Below, piece by piece: positions 41,711-50,863 of a stretch of 64,000 nucleotides of DNA. Every line of letters starts with the position of its first letter. The first letter of the stretch is position 1. Position numbers and translations under genes: made by a program. Origin of the DNA: JBBDWK01 sp040902885 (GTDB lineage: Bacteria; Acidobacteriota; Terriglobia; Bryobacterales; Bryobacteraceae); NCBI GenBank assembly GCA_040902885.1, contig JBBDWK010000100.1, forward strand, positions 1 through 64,000, given 5' to 3'. Under the pieces are notes generated by a model. The model did not search any database and was not told the DNA's origin. It saw nothing but the letters and a program-made list of their open reading frames with translations.

Positions 41711-42741
41711 CGGCTCGCCGGCGTCTTCGTTTTTAAACAGGATTTCCGCCATTGCGTAGCGCAGCCGGTCCAGACCCTGGCCGGTTGCGCTGGATATCTC
41801 GTGGAAGGGCAGATTCCGGTCTTCGGCAACCTTTCGAAGCGCTTGCACCCGCTCCGCACTCTGCGCGGCGTCCATCTTTGTGGCCACTACCAGCATCGGC
41901 TTCCCGGCGAGTTCCGGGCTGAAGCTCCGCAGCTCGTTCATGACCACCTCGAAATCGTGCGCCGGATCGCGGCCGGTGGCTTCCGACACGTCTACGAGAT
42001 GCGCAAGCAAACGCGTCCGCTCCACGTGCCGTAAAAACTGAACGCCAAGGCCGTGGCCGAGGTGCGCGCCTTCGATCAGACCGGGGATATCGGCCACTAC
42101 GAAACTGCGGAAGTCGTCGAGTTGGGCCACTCCCAAGTTCGGCTCGAGTGTGGTGAAAGGATAGTCCGCGATCTTCGGCCGCGCGGCCGAGATTCTGGAA
42201 ATGAGAGTGGACTTACCGGCATTGGGAAAGCCCANNNNNNNNNNAAGCCCACCAGCCCTACGTCGGCGAGCAGCTTCAGCTCGAGGCGCAAGGTCCGCTC
42301 CTCGCCCGGCCGGCCGGGCTCGTGTTCCGTGGGGGCCTGATGGGTCGAGGTCGCAAAGCGTGCGTTTCCCCGGCCTCCACGCCCGCCGTGCGCGACCACA
42401 ACGCGCTCGCCGGGCTGGGTGAAGTCGTGAATCGGCTCGCCGGTATCGTCGTCGTGGACCATCGTCCCGACCGGCACTTGAAGCTCGACTGGGGTTCCTT
42501 CGTGGCCCGTGCGGTTGCTGCCCTCGCCGTGCCGCCCGCGCTGCGCTTTGTGCTCCGGATTGAACCGGAAGTGCAGCAGGGTGTTGACGTGTTCGGAGGA
42601 GACCATGACGATGTCGCCGCCGCGGCCGCCATCGCCGCCGCTGGGTCCGCCGCGCGGAACGTATTTTTCCCGGCGAAAGGCCAGGCACCCGTTGCCCCCG
42701 TCGCCGGCCTTCACGCGGATTTTTACCTGATCGATGAACAT
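41690..42741 (-). CDS. obgE: GTPase ObgE/CgtA (interrupted by an assembly gap)
   Basis: Obg is an essential ribosome-associated GTPase. The N-terminal glycine-rich Obg fold (residues about 1-158: FIDQVKIRVKAGDGGNGCLA) lies in one frame, and the G domain from GFPNAGKST through ADIPGLIEGA and VVATKMD lies in another, because ten Ns (42235-42244) were inserted. The 7-mer AAGCCCA stands on both sides of the gap; removing the Ns and one copy restores VGFPNAGKST and gives exactly 345 codons including the stop, that is a 344-residue protein. So the gene is intact in the organism. The start at 42741 begins the Obg fold cleanly. It belongs to the rplU-rpmA-obgE unit common in bacteria. Confidence 0.93.
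42235..42244. other. Assembly gap (10 N) with duplicated flank
   Basis: Ten Ns separate two contigs that share AAGCCCA at 42228-42234 and 42245-42251. The placeholder gap has no real length; the two ends overlap by 7 bases inside obgE. Confidence 0.95.
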
Positions 42742-42831
42742 GCAAAAAAGAAAAGCCGCCCGCGGACCCAATGCACGCGGGCGGCCAGGATACTGCCCGA
42801 AAAGCTACTGCCCGAAAACTCTGCTATGCGG

Positions 42832-43089
42832 TCAGGCCAGGGCCTTAACGCTGACGAATTTGCCCATGCGCCCGCGGTCGCGGAATTCGACGACGCCAGT
42901 CACTTTCGCGAACAGCGTGTCGTCCTTGCCCCAGCCCACATTCTCGCCGGGCTTCAGCCTGGTGCCGCGCTGGCGGACGATGATCGAGCCGCCCGGAACC
43001 GTCTGCCCCCCGAAAACCTTGATTCCCAGCCGCTGGGCATTGGAATCGCGGCCGTTTTTAGAGCTTCCTAAACCTTTTTTATGCGCCAT
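42832..43089 (-). CDS. rpmA: 50S ribosomal protein L27
   Basis: The 85-residue product matches L27 from the start (MAHKKGLGSSKNGRDSNAQR) through GGQTVPGGSIIVRQRGT and the C-terminal RDRGRMGKFVSV. L27 lies at the peptidyl-transferase centre of the large subunit. It starts with AHKKG directly, so there is no cleavable N-terminal extension like that of Firmicutes. It follows rplU by 8 bases. Confidence 0.98.
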   Translation of the reverse strand: MAHKKGLGSSKNGRDSNAQRLGIKVFGGQTVPGGSIIVRQRGTRLKPGENVGWGKDDTLFAKVTGVVEFRDRGRMGKFVSVKALA

Positions 43090-43097
43090 ACTTCCCC

Positions 43098-43409
43098 CTA
43101 CGCAACAATCTCGTTGACCACCACTTCGGTGAAGTTCTGGCGGTGACCGATGGTCTTTTTATACTGTTTTTTGCGCTTGAATTTGAAGACGATGAGCTTA
43201 TCGCCGCGCCCGCTGCCTTTAATGGTGCCCTTAACCCGCGCCTCGGCCAGCTCCGAACCGGCGCGGAGTGTGCCTTCATCGCTGAAAACGGCCAACACGC
43301 GCGAAAACTCCACTTCGGATCCGGCTTCGCCGGGCAATGTTTCTACCTTGATGATCGATCCCGGGGCTACGCGATATTGTTTCCCGCCGGTCTCGATGAT
43401 TGCGTGCAT
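43098..43409 (-). CDS. rplU: 50S ribosomal protein L21
   Basis: The 103-residue product matches L21: MHAIIETGGKQYRVAPGSI at the start and the KRKKQYKKTIGHRQNFTEV block near the end, which contacts 23S rRNA. GAAGGGA lies 6 bases before the ATG. It is the first gene of rplU-rpmA-obgE. Confidence 0.98.
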   Translation of the reverse strand: MHAIIETGGKQYRVAPGSIIKVETLPGEAGSEVEFSRVLAVFSDEGTLRAGSELAEARVKGTIKGSGRGDKLIVFKFKRKKQYKKTIGHRQNFTEVVVNEIVA

Positions 43410-43441
43410 AAAAATCCCTTCAACGCTGAAGCGTAACTTTC

Positions 43442-43447
43442 ATTCTA
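43442..43447 (-). promoter_or_regulatory. -10 element of rplU-rpmA-obgE
   Basis: On the minus strand TAGAAT (43447-43442), preceded by TG, lies 32 bases upstream of the rplU ATG. No good -35 was seen at 17 bases, so an extended -10 is likely. Confidence 0.4.
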
Positions 43448-43468
43448 CAAAATCCGGCTTGGAATTGC

Positions 43469-43538
43469 ACCGCCGAGACGCCGAGGCGCCGAGAAAACCT
43501 TATATGGTTTTTTCTCTGCGCCTCGGCGTCTCGGCGGT
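43469..43538. repeat. Hairpin repeat, copy B
   Basis: A 20-base arm starting ACCGCCGAGACGCC (43469-43488) is repeated as a perfect inverted copy at 43519-43538. It is closely related to the repeat at 27715-27790, with the GCCGAGA and GCCGAGG units in the other order. It lies between the end of a receptor gene (43546) and the rplU promoter. Confidence 0.78.
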
Positions 43539-43545
43539 AAAGTAT

Positions 43546-46500
43546 CTAGAAGTGGATGCGGCCCGTGTACTGGAACTCGCGGCCGCGGTTGCTCTGGTTG
43601 GTGGAACGTCCGAAGTTGGGCGAGGTTACACCCATATCCGGGTTGTTCGGGACGAAGCTGTTGGTGAGGTTATAGGCCTCCAGCCGCAGCTCGAAGCGCA
43701 CCCGCTCGGTGACTGAGAACATCTTCACCAGCGTGGTGTCGAGGTTCCAGTTGCGCGGGCCGCGCACGCCGCTGTACTGCCATGGGTTGGTGCGCGGCGT
43801 GTAGGCCGGCAATCGGGTGAACAACGACGTGTCGAACCACTTCTCCCGAGTGGGAGCCGAGATACGTGGATCGCCGTCTGCGGCCTGCATCGCGCCAAAG
43901 CGGAGGAAGTTGCCCGAATCGTAAAACAGCAGCCCGCTCGTCGACCAGCCGCCCAGCACGCCGTTGACGAGCTTGTTGGCATTGGCCAGCCAGCGGCGTC
44001 CCTTCCCGAACGGCAGATCGTAAGTCGACGCCGCCGCGATGCGGTGCCGCGGGTTGTTGCTGTCGAGCCAGGTTGCGTGGTTGGCGAACTGGTCGATGTC
44101 GTTGAAGAAGTTGCTGTTCCGCTCCTGATTGTAGTTATAGGCGAGGTGCACCATCATGCCATCGGAGACCGCCCGCTGCACCTTGAGCTGGAAGGCGTGA
44201 TACCGGTTCTCAAAGCCGCCGGTGTTGGTCTGCGTGAGTCCCCCGTATTGCGGATATGTCGAGAGCAGGCTGCGCCGCGTCACCCGCGGCTGGTTCCGCA
44301 ACTGGCCGGGGAACTGTTCCGGAGTCAGATAGTTGAAAAACGGATTGGCGACCTGCTGATCGACGACGCCTTTGTGTGTGTAGACGAGATTGGGATCCAC
44401 CATGTTCGCCGGCAGACTGTACGGCTGGCTCGTGCCGATATTGAAGAAGTAGGTGGCGTCCACGTGGAACCGCCCCGGCAACTGCCGCTGGAAGGACAGG
44501 TTGAAGCGGTCGTTGATGCCGGGCTGGAAGTCCTGCTGGTGCCAACTGGTGGCCTGGCCCAGGTTGGTGTAGCGGCCCAGCGTCTTGTCCACGGGGTGGA
44601 TCAGTGGATTCAGGTTCGCAGGGAAGGGATTGCTCAAGACCGCGCTTGGCACGCCCTGCAGGGCAGGCTGTACCGTCGTTTGCGCACTGAACCCCGGGTA
44701 TTGGTAACTACCAATAGCATCAACAGCGTAGAGCGGCGGCACTACATACCGCGCGTAGCCGGCACGGATAGCCGAGCGGTCGTCAAGCCGCACGGCGATG
44801 CCGACGCGCGGCGTGAAGACGTTTCTCGGGCTGTTCCAGGAGCGGCGGTTGTTGCCGTCGGTGAATACCCAGGCGCCGTTGAAGCTGTACGGCTGCCCGC
44901 GCAGAGCCGCCACGTCGGCGGGGATGGCGGGCGGATTGGCCTGCATTTCGGGAATCGGGTTGTTCAGATCCAGGAAGCGCGAGAGGCGATTGTCCGGATC
45001 CCAGGGGCCGGTCTCGAACTCCCAGCGCAGGCCCAGGTTCAGCGTGATATTGCGGTTGATCTTCCAGTCGTCCTGGACGAAACCGGCATAGAAATCCGTC
45101 CAGACTTTCTGCAGCGGGATGTACTGCGCCTGGGAAGTCTCGCTCGTCGCGCCGGAGGTAATCGCGCCGAGCAGGAAGGTGCCATACATATCGCCGCTGA
45201 GGCCTGTGTTGGGCGCCAGGAAGGTGTTCGCCGTCAGCGCCGGCTGAAAGATAAAGTTCATCAGGTTCGGGCGGATGCTGCTGCCGCGGAACAAGCGGCT
45301 CTCGCCGCCCCACTTAACGTAGTGCGAATTGATGTTCTTCGACACGCGCCCCGAGTAGTTGAAGCTCTCCGGGTGCTGCCACCAGTAGCCGCCCTTGCCG
45401 AACGACGCGCTGCCCCGGCCGTTGAAAACCAGATTCGGGTAGTAGACGGCCGGAATGTCGCGCAGGTAGCCCTGATACCAGCCGTTGCTCCAGAAATTGG
45501 CCAGACCCTCCTCGCCCACCTTGGCTGATGGCGCATCGTAATCGTCGTTCAGGCTGGCATAGCTGAAGCGGAAGTTGATCACCGTCGTCGGGTTCATCGT
45601 ATAGACGGCATCGCCCGCAACGTTGCGCGAGTTCATCACGCCGCCGTTGTCGTTCGGCATGGCCGGCGAATTGTTCGGCGTGTAGTTGTTCTGGTCGATG
45701 TCCGTTCGGAACCGCGCGTAGCGGGCGAATATCTTCCACTTGTCGTTGATGTTCCAATCCGTGCGGTTGGAGAAGTTCCAATACTTCAACTGCCAGGAGT
45801 ACGCCTGCTGGTAATTGTTGGCGCCGGCGACGGTTGTGCCCGGACCGTTGGGCAGCCAGATGTCCTGCATGAAGCGTTGCGCCACCGGGTCGATGCGGCT
45901 GGCCGGAATGATGTTGCCGGCGAAGGGAGTGCGTGTGGCGGTGTTGGCCGCGGCGTTGAACTGGGTCGTCCAGGGATCGTGGATCGTCCGGAGCCCGCCG
46001 ACGTTGTTGAGCGATTGCGAGAAGTTGCCGCCTCGCTCCAGCTCGGTGGGCAGCGTCGTGATCGCGTTGCGTGGATCGTTCTGCCGCCACTGCTCCCAGG
46101 AGGTGAACGTGAACAGCTTGTTCTTGACGATCGGGTTGCCGACCGTGCCGCCCCAGATGTGGTTGCGGACCAGGTTCGGCCCGCGCGCCACCGAGTTGCT
46201 CACGGCGTTCAACGCGGGGTTGCGGCCCATGTAGTATGCGCTGCCGTGAACCTCGTTGGTGCCGGACTTCATCGACAGGCTCAACACGCCGCCGGCCGAG
46301 TGGCCGAACTCGGAATCCACGGCGTTCTGTTGCACGGTGAACTCCTGCACGGCGTCCATGGGCGGCGCATAGGAGCCCTTCTGGTTCAACTGCAGCGGCG
46401 CGCCGTCGAGCAGCAGATCGTTCTTCCTCGTCGTGTTGCCGCCGACATCCATGGAGCTTGACGACCACATGAAGAACGGATTGCGCGTCGCGTTGGTAGC

Positions 46501-47013
46501 GTACCGGTTCACCACGGCCGGGTCAAGCAGCGCCAGAGTGAACGGGTTCCGCGCCAGCACCGGCAGATCCGTGAGCATCTTGCGATCGACGGTGAGGGAC
46601 ATGGTGCTGGTGTTGAACTGCACCGCCACGGCCCCTTCCGACACGTTGATGGTCTCGGCCACGACGCCGATGCGGAGAACCGCATTCACGGTCACATCGC
46701 CGCGGACCTGCACCTGAATGTTCTGCTGGATGTATTTGCTGAAGCCCGGAGCTTCAACGGTAAGTTGGTACCGGCCCGGCTCGACAAAGTCGAACAGGTA
46801 TTGTCCGCTGGCGTTCGTCTGGCGGACCGTTTCGACGCCCGTGCCGGTGTTCAGCAGCGTGCTGGTGGCGCCGGGAATGACAGCCGAGGTTGCGTCCGTC
46901 ACAATTCCCTGCACGCGTGCACGGTAGTCCTGGGCGGCCGCCTGCCACGCCAGGGACACCAAAAAGCCAAGAGCCGCTCCTCTCAAGCAGAGAAGCCCCG
47001 TTTCTTTCGTCAT
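43546..47013 (-). CDS. Oar-type TonB-dependent receptor with carboxypeptidase regulatory-like domain
   Basis: From the ATG at 47013 the product is 1,155 residues. A signal peptide (about 1-27, ending WQAAAQ) is followed by the regulatory-like domain (RVQGIVTDATSAVIPGATST, then GQYLFDFVEPGRYQLTVEAPG), a plug with DLLLDGAPLQ, the LSMKSGTNEVHGSAYYMGRN transition and a long barrel ending YTGRIHF. The start is chosen for GGGAGGAAAGC directly before ATG; the frame runs 36 bases further upstream. It is a close paralogue of the next receptor, with shared blocks (LARNPFTLALLDPAVVNRY against IVARNPFTLVLLNPAVVNRY) throughout. The two diverge from a 193-base shared upstream region. Confidence 0.9.
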   Translation of the reverse strand: MTKETGLLCLRGAALGFLVSLAWQAAAQDYRARVQGIVTDATSAVIPGATSTLLNTGTGVETVRQTNASGQYLFDFVEPGRYQLTVEAPGFSKYIQQNIQVQVRGDVTVNAVLRIGVVAETINVSEGAVAVQFNTSTMSLTVDRKMLTDLPVLARNPFTLALLDPAVVNRYATNATRNPFFMWSSSSMDVGGNTTRKNDLLLDGAPLQLNQKGSYAPPMDAVQEFTVQQNAVDSEFGHSAGGVLSLSMKSGTNEVHGSAYYMGRNPALNAVSNSVARGPNLVRNHIWGGTVGNPIVKNKLFTFTSWEQWRQNDPRNAITTLPTELERGGNFSQSLNNVGGLRTIHDPWTTQFNAAANTATRTPFAGNIIPASRIDPVAQRFMQDIWLPNGPGTTVAGANNYQQAYSWQLKYWNFSNRTDWNINDKWKIFARYARFRTDIDQNNYTPNNSPAMPNDNGGVMNSRNVAGDAVYTMNPTTVINFRFSYASLNDDYDAPSAKVGEEGLANFWSNGWYQGYLRDIPAVYYPNLVFNGRGSASFGKGGYWWQHPESFNYSGRVSKNINSHYVKWGGESRLFRGSSIRPNLMNFIFQPALTANTFLAPNTGLSGDMYGTFLLGAITSGATSETSQAQYIPLQKVWTDFYAGFVQDDWKINRNITLNLGLRWEFETGPWDPDNRLSRFLDLNNPIPEMQANPPAIPADVAALRGQPYSFNGAWVFTDGNNRRSWNSPRNVFTPRVGIAVRLDDRSAIRAGYARYVVPPLYAVDAIGSYQYPGFSAQTTVQPALQGVPSAVLSNPFPANLNPLIHPVDKTLGRYTNLGQATSWHQQDFQPGINDRFNLSFQRQLPGRFHVDATYFFNIGTSQPYSLPANMVDPNLVYTHKGVVDQQVANPFFNYLTPEQFPGQLRNQPRVTRRSLLSTYPQYGGLTQTNTGGFENRYHAFQLKVQRAVSDGMMVHLAYNYNQERNSNFFNDIDQFANHATWLDSNNPRHRIAAASTYDLPFGKGRRWLANANKLVNGVLGGWSTSGLLFYDSGNFLRFGAMQAADGDPRISAPTREKWFDTSLFTRLPAYTPRTNPWQYSGVRGPRNWNLDTTLVKMFSVTERVRFELRLEAYNLTNSFVPNNPDMGVTSPNFGRSTNQSNRGREFQYTGRIHF

Positions 47014-47206
47014 GCTTTCCTCCCCGTTACTGAATTCTTCAAACCCCATATCCCGGCCGCTTCATGGCGCCGAGACACCCAAGTCAAATCATCCCGATTA
47101 AGATCTGATTGGATTGGGTTTATCACATGGATTAAAATTTGTCAAACAAGCACCGGACAACGAGCGGCGGGAGTATCATATGCGTGAGCTCTGAGGGGGG
47201 CAAACC

Positions 47207-50200
47207 ATGAATTGTCGTGTGTTCTCCACCATACTCTTGGTGGTTATGCCAAGTGTGCTCTGTGCACAGGAGTATCGCGGGAAAGTTCAGGGCGTGGTGA
47301 GCGATTCGTCCAGGGCCGTCGTACCGGGCGCTCGGGCGACGCTGCATAACGCGAAAACGGGCGTCGAAGCGATGCGCGAAAGCGGCCCGAACGGCCATTA
47401 CCTGTTCGACTTTGTCGAGCCCGGCACCTACATACTGCGTGTCGAGCAGGAAGGGTTTAGCAGGTTCATACAGGAGAACATCCTGGTCGAAAACCGCAGC
47501 GACATTACTGTGAACGTGGCGCTGCAGCTTGGTGCCGTAGCCGAGACCATTTCGGTGACCGAAGCTCCCGTTTCGGTGAAGTTCAATACTTCGTCCATGG
47601 AAGTGACGGTCGACAACAAGAGCGTAATGTCACTGCCTATTGTCGCCCGTAACCCCTTCACGCTGGTTCTACTGAACCCGGCCGTCGTCAACCGTTACAC
47701 CAGCCCGCGAAACCCCTTCTTCATGTGGGCCGCCAGCCAGATGGATGTCGGCGGCCAGACCAGCACCAAGAACGATGTGCTGGTGGACGGCATGCCTGTG
47801 ATGCTCGGGCCAAAAGCGTCCTATGCTCCCTCCATGGACAGCACTACGGAAGTAACAGTCCAGCAGAACAGCGTGGATGCGGAATACGGCCATAGCGCTG
47901 GCGGCATTTTCAACGTCTCGATGAAGTCGGGGACCAACGAAGTGCACGGGACGGCTTACTATTTCGGGCGCAATCCCGCGCTCAATGCGGCGTCGAATCC
48001 TCTGACCCGGACGCCCAACCTAGTCCGCAATCACATCTTCGGCGGCACAATCGGAAGTCCCCTGGTCAAGAACCGGATCTTCAATTTCTTCTCCTACGAG
48101 CAGTGGAAGCAGAAGGACCCCCGCTTCACCCAGCGCAGAATGATGACGCCGCTCGAAGCCCAAGGCGACTTTTCTCAGTCTCGGAACATAGACGGGGGGC
48201 TGCGCACCATTTACGACCCCTGGACCTCACGGCTGGTGGGAAGCGCGGCAACCCGCACGGCCTTCCCGAATAATGTCATCCCGCAGTCCCGGATGGACCC
48301 CACCGCACTCAAGCTCCAGAACGACCTGTGGGGGCCAAACGGTCCCGGCACCGATATAACCGGGTTCAACAACTTCCAGGCGGGATTCGCGCGCATTATC
48401 GAGTACCACAACATCAGCGATCGCGTGGATTTCAACCTCACCGACAATTTGAAGGGTTTTTTCCGTTTCAGCCGTTTCCGTACGACCTTGGAAGATCCTA
48501 ACTGGACCCCCAACAACTCCCGGATCTTCCCCAACGACAACGGCGGCGTGATGCACTCCCTGAACGTTTCGGGCGACATGATCTACACGCTGAGTCCGAA
48601 CACGATTCTGAACATCCGGGCCAACTACACCTCGCTGAACGATGACTATGACGCGCCGGGGCAGTATGCGAGCCTGGCCGACTACAAGGAGCTATTCCCG
48701 GGCAACGACTTCTACTCCCGCTACCTCGACTTCGGGGCCCCGTTCTATTTCCCTGGAATCAGCATCTCGCCGGACGGCGGGGGCTACGGCAAAGCGAGCT
48801 GGTGGTTCCAGCATCCGCAGCAGTATTTTACGGCCGCTAAGATCTCCAAACAGTCCGGCATGCACTATCTCAAGTTCGGCGGAGAATTCCGAACCTTGCG
48901 CGTGGACGCTATCCGGCCGCGGGCCTTCTCCTTCACCTTCCACCCGAATGAGACGGCCAACACCTATATCAATCCGAACGTCAGGCTCAACGGCGACCCT
49001 TGGGCCAGCTTCCTCCTAGGCACCATCAACCCAGGTAACAATTCCTTTGGCGCCACCGAGCCGTTTAAGAAGGACACGGTCCACTACTACGGGGCCTTCA
49101 TCCAGGACGACATCAAGCTGAGCAAGAACGTGACCTTGAACCTGGGACTGCGCTATGAATACGAGAGCGCCATCTTCGATCGGGGCGGTACGTACGGGGC
49201 GTCAAAATTCGAGCCCGACCGGTATTCGCGCGACTTGGACCTGTTGAACCCGATTCCTGAATTCCAGGGCGCTGGGCAGCCGGTGATGCCGGCCGAAGCG
49301 CGCGCGCTGATGGACCGGCCTTATGAGTACAACGGGGCGTGGAATTTTACCGACGAGAACAATCGTGGCATGTGGGACCCCAGGAGGCTGATCCTCCTGC
49401 CGCGGGCCGGCGTCGCCCTGCGGCTCAACGATCGCACCTCGTTGCGGATCGGCTGGGCGCGCTACAATACGCCTTCTAGCCTCCAAAGGGCCAACGGCGA
49501 CGTGCTCGGCAGCACCGTAGTGCCCGGGTTTTCCGTCACCACGCTGGTAGCGCCGAACCTGGAAGGCGTCCCGCAGCAGAGGCTTAGCGATCCCTTCCCG
49601 GTGGCCACGAATCCGGTTGTTTTGCCAGTGGGCAAAGGCGACGGGCGGTACACCGGCATGGGTGGCGTCGTCCAGTGGGACAAACGGGAGTTCGTGACCA
49701 TGGTGAACGACCGGTTCAACGTCACGCTTCAGAAAGAGACCATCGCCAGGATGCTCGTGGAGGCCACGGTCTTCATGAATTTCGGGCGCGATCTTGGCTA
49801 CAATCTCGACCTGAACCAGGTGAATCCGGCTATCACCAACTCCCAGGGCGCCGCGCTGACCCGAACGGTAAACAATCCGTTCTTCCAGATTCTCCCCGAG
49901 AACCAGTTCCGCGGTCCGCTGCGCACCCAGCGCACCGTAGCCTTGAGCCAGCTCCTCAAGCCTTACCCCCACTATCAAGGTATTACTCAGCTCAACACCG
50001 AGGGCGTGCGTAACCGGTACCGAGCCCTCCAGCTTCGGGTGCAGCGGCCGTTCGCCAACGGCTTCAATTTCCTGCTGGCGTACAACTACAACCACGACAA
50101 GCTGCAGGAATACTTTAACAAGGAGGAGCAGTTCGTAAACCAGTTCCGCTGGGAAGACGGGCAGATCGGCCGTCATCGGATGACCTTCGGCGGCACTTAC

Positions 50201-50686
50201 GAATTCCCCTTTGGCAAAGGACGCAGGTTCCTGACGAATACGAATCGGGTCGTCGACGCCGTCCTTGGCGGCTGGACGACAAGCTGGATCTATGTCTACT
50301 ACGCCGGCGACCGGCTGCGGTTCGGGCAGATGCGCGTGGTCGGAGATCCCAAGATCGACAACCCGGATAAATGGGGTCTTATGTTCAACCCGCAGGCGTT
50401 CGAGTTCATCCCCAACGCCGAGTTCGACGTTCGCTCGAATCCGAAGTCGTATCCCGGGGTGCAGGGGCCGGGCACCAAGAATCTGGACCTGACCTTGGCC
50501 AAGTTCTTCCAACTCAGCGAGCGCTTCCGGATCGAGTTTCGCATGGAGACGTATAACACGAGCAACACATTCAATGGGGCCAATCCGAACACGTCGGTGA
50601 CCAGCGCGCAGTTCGGCCGGGTGACTACGCAGCGGAGTGGCGCACTGGGGCGCGAGTTGCAGTACAACATCCGGCTGCACTTTTAA
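47207..50686 (+). CDS. Oar-type TonB-dependent receptor, paralogue of the divergent gene
   Basis: The 1,159-residue product has a signal peptide (1-20, ending SVLCAQ), a carboxypeptidase-regulatory-like domain (KVQGVVSDSSRAVVPGARA), a plug with DVLVDGMPVM, the MKSGTNEVHGTAYYFGRNPA transition and a barrel ending LQYNIRLHF. GAGGGGGG before the ATG marks the start. Homology to the neighbour is clear along its full length, so the pair arose by duplication and inversion. The intergenic region holds AT-rich stretches (near 47110-47150) fit for promoters but no clear -35/-10 pair could be fixed. Confidence 0.9.
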   Translation: MNCRVFSTILLVVMPSVLCAQEYRGKVQGVVSDSSRAVVPGARATLHNAKTGVEAMRESGPNGHYLFDFVEPGTYILRVEQEGFSRFIQENILVENRSDITVNVALQLGAVAETISVTEAPVSVKFNTSSMEVTVDNKSVMSLPIVARNPFTLVLLNPAVVNRYTSPRNPFFMWAASQMDVGGQTSTKNDVLVDGMPVMLGPKASYAPSMDSTTEVTVQQNSVDAEYGHSAGGIFNVSMKSGTNEVHGTAYYFGRNPALNAASNPLTRTPNLVRNHIFGGTIGSPLVKNRIFNFFSYEQWKQKDPRFTQRRMMTPLEAQGDFSQSRNIDGGLRTIYDPWTSRLVGSAATRTAFPNNVIPQSRMDPTALKLQNDLWGPNGPGTDITGFNNFQAGFARIIEYHNISDRVDFNLTDNLKGFFRFSRFRTTLEDPNWTPNNSRIFPNDNGGVMHSLNVSGDMIYTLSPNTILNIRANYTSLNDDYDAPGQYASLADYKELFPGNDFYSRYLDFGAPFYFPGISISPDGGGYGKASWWFQHPQQYFTAAKISKQSGMHYLKFGGEFRTLRVDAIRPRAFSFTFHPNETANTYINPNVRLNGDPWASFLLGTINPGNNSFGATEPFKKDTVHYYGAFIQDDIKLSKNVTLNLGLRYEYESAIFDRGGTYGASKFEPDRYSRDLDLLNPIPEFQGAGQPVMPAEARALMDRPYEYNGAWNFTDENNRGMWDPRRLILLPRAGVALRLNDRTSLRIGWARYNTPSSLQRANGDVLGSTVVPGFSVTTLVAPNLEGVPQQRLSDPFPVATNPVVLPVGKGDGRYTGMGGVVQWDKREFVTMVNDRFNVTLQKETIARMLVEATVFMNFGRDLGYNLDLNQVNPAITNSQGAALTRTVNNPFFQILPENQFRGPLRTQRTVALSQLLKPYPHYQGITQLNTEGVRNRYRALQLRVQRPFANGFNFLLAYNYNHDKLQEYFNKEEQFVNQFRWEDGQIGRHRMTFGGTYEFPFGKGRRFLTNTNRVVDAVLGGWTTSWIYVYYAGDRLRFGQMRVVGDPKIDNPDKWGLMFNPQAFEFIPNAEFDVRSNPKSYPGVQGPGTKNLDLTLAKFFQLSERFRIEFRMETYNTSNTFNGANPNTSVTSAQFGRVTTQRSGALGRELQYNIRLHF

Positions 50687-50720
50687 GCTGAGAGGCCGCC
50701 GAAAGAAACCCTGGAATTAG

Positions 50721-50744
50721 CCGCTCCTGACGGTCGCGGCTCGG
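50721..50744. repeat. Half copy of the 38282-38345 hairpin repeat
   Basis: CCGCTCCTGACGGTCGCGGC followed by TCGG resembles one arm of the 38282-38345 hairpin (differences near CCTCACGG against CTGACGG). No second arm is found nearby. It lies between the receptor and the Gfo/Idh gene. Confidence 0.45.
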
Positions 50745-50863
50745 TAGGAAGCTGAACCGCGCCTCGTCACCTGCCCGAATCGTCGTAGCCGGATCCACCG
50801 TGTTGGTGACGTCGACTTGCTTCCGCGGGCCGGAATGTTGTATCCCAAGCTGAGCGGGATTTT

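Noticed and set aside
43150..43716. 188-residue plus-strand frame over rplU and the repeat
   Set aside because: It joins antisense rplU, the hairpin repeat (RRDAEAPRK...LRLGVSAVK) and antisense receptor; a known kind of repeat-derived false ORF.
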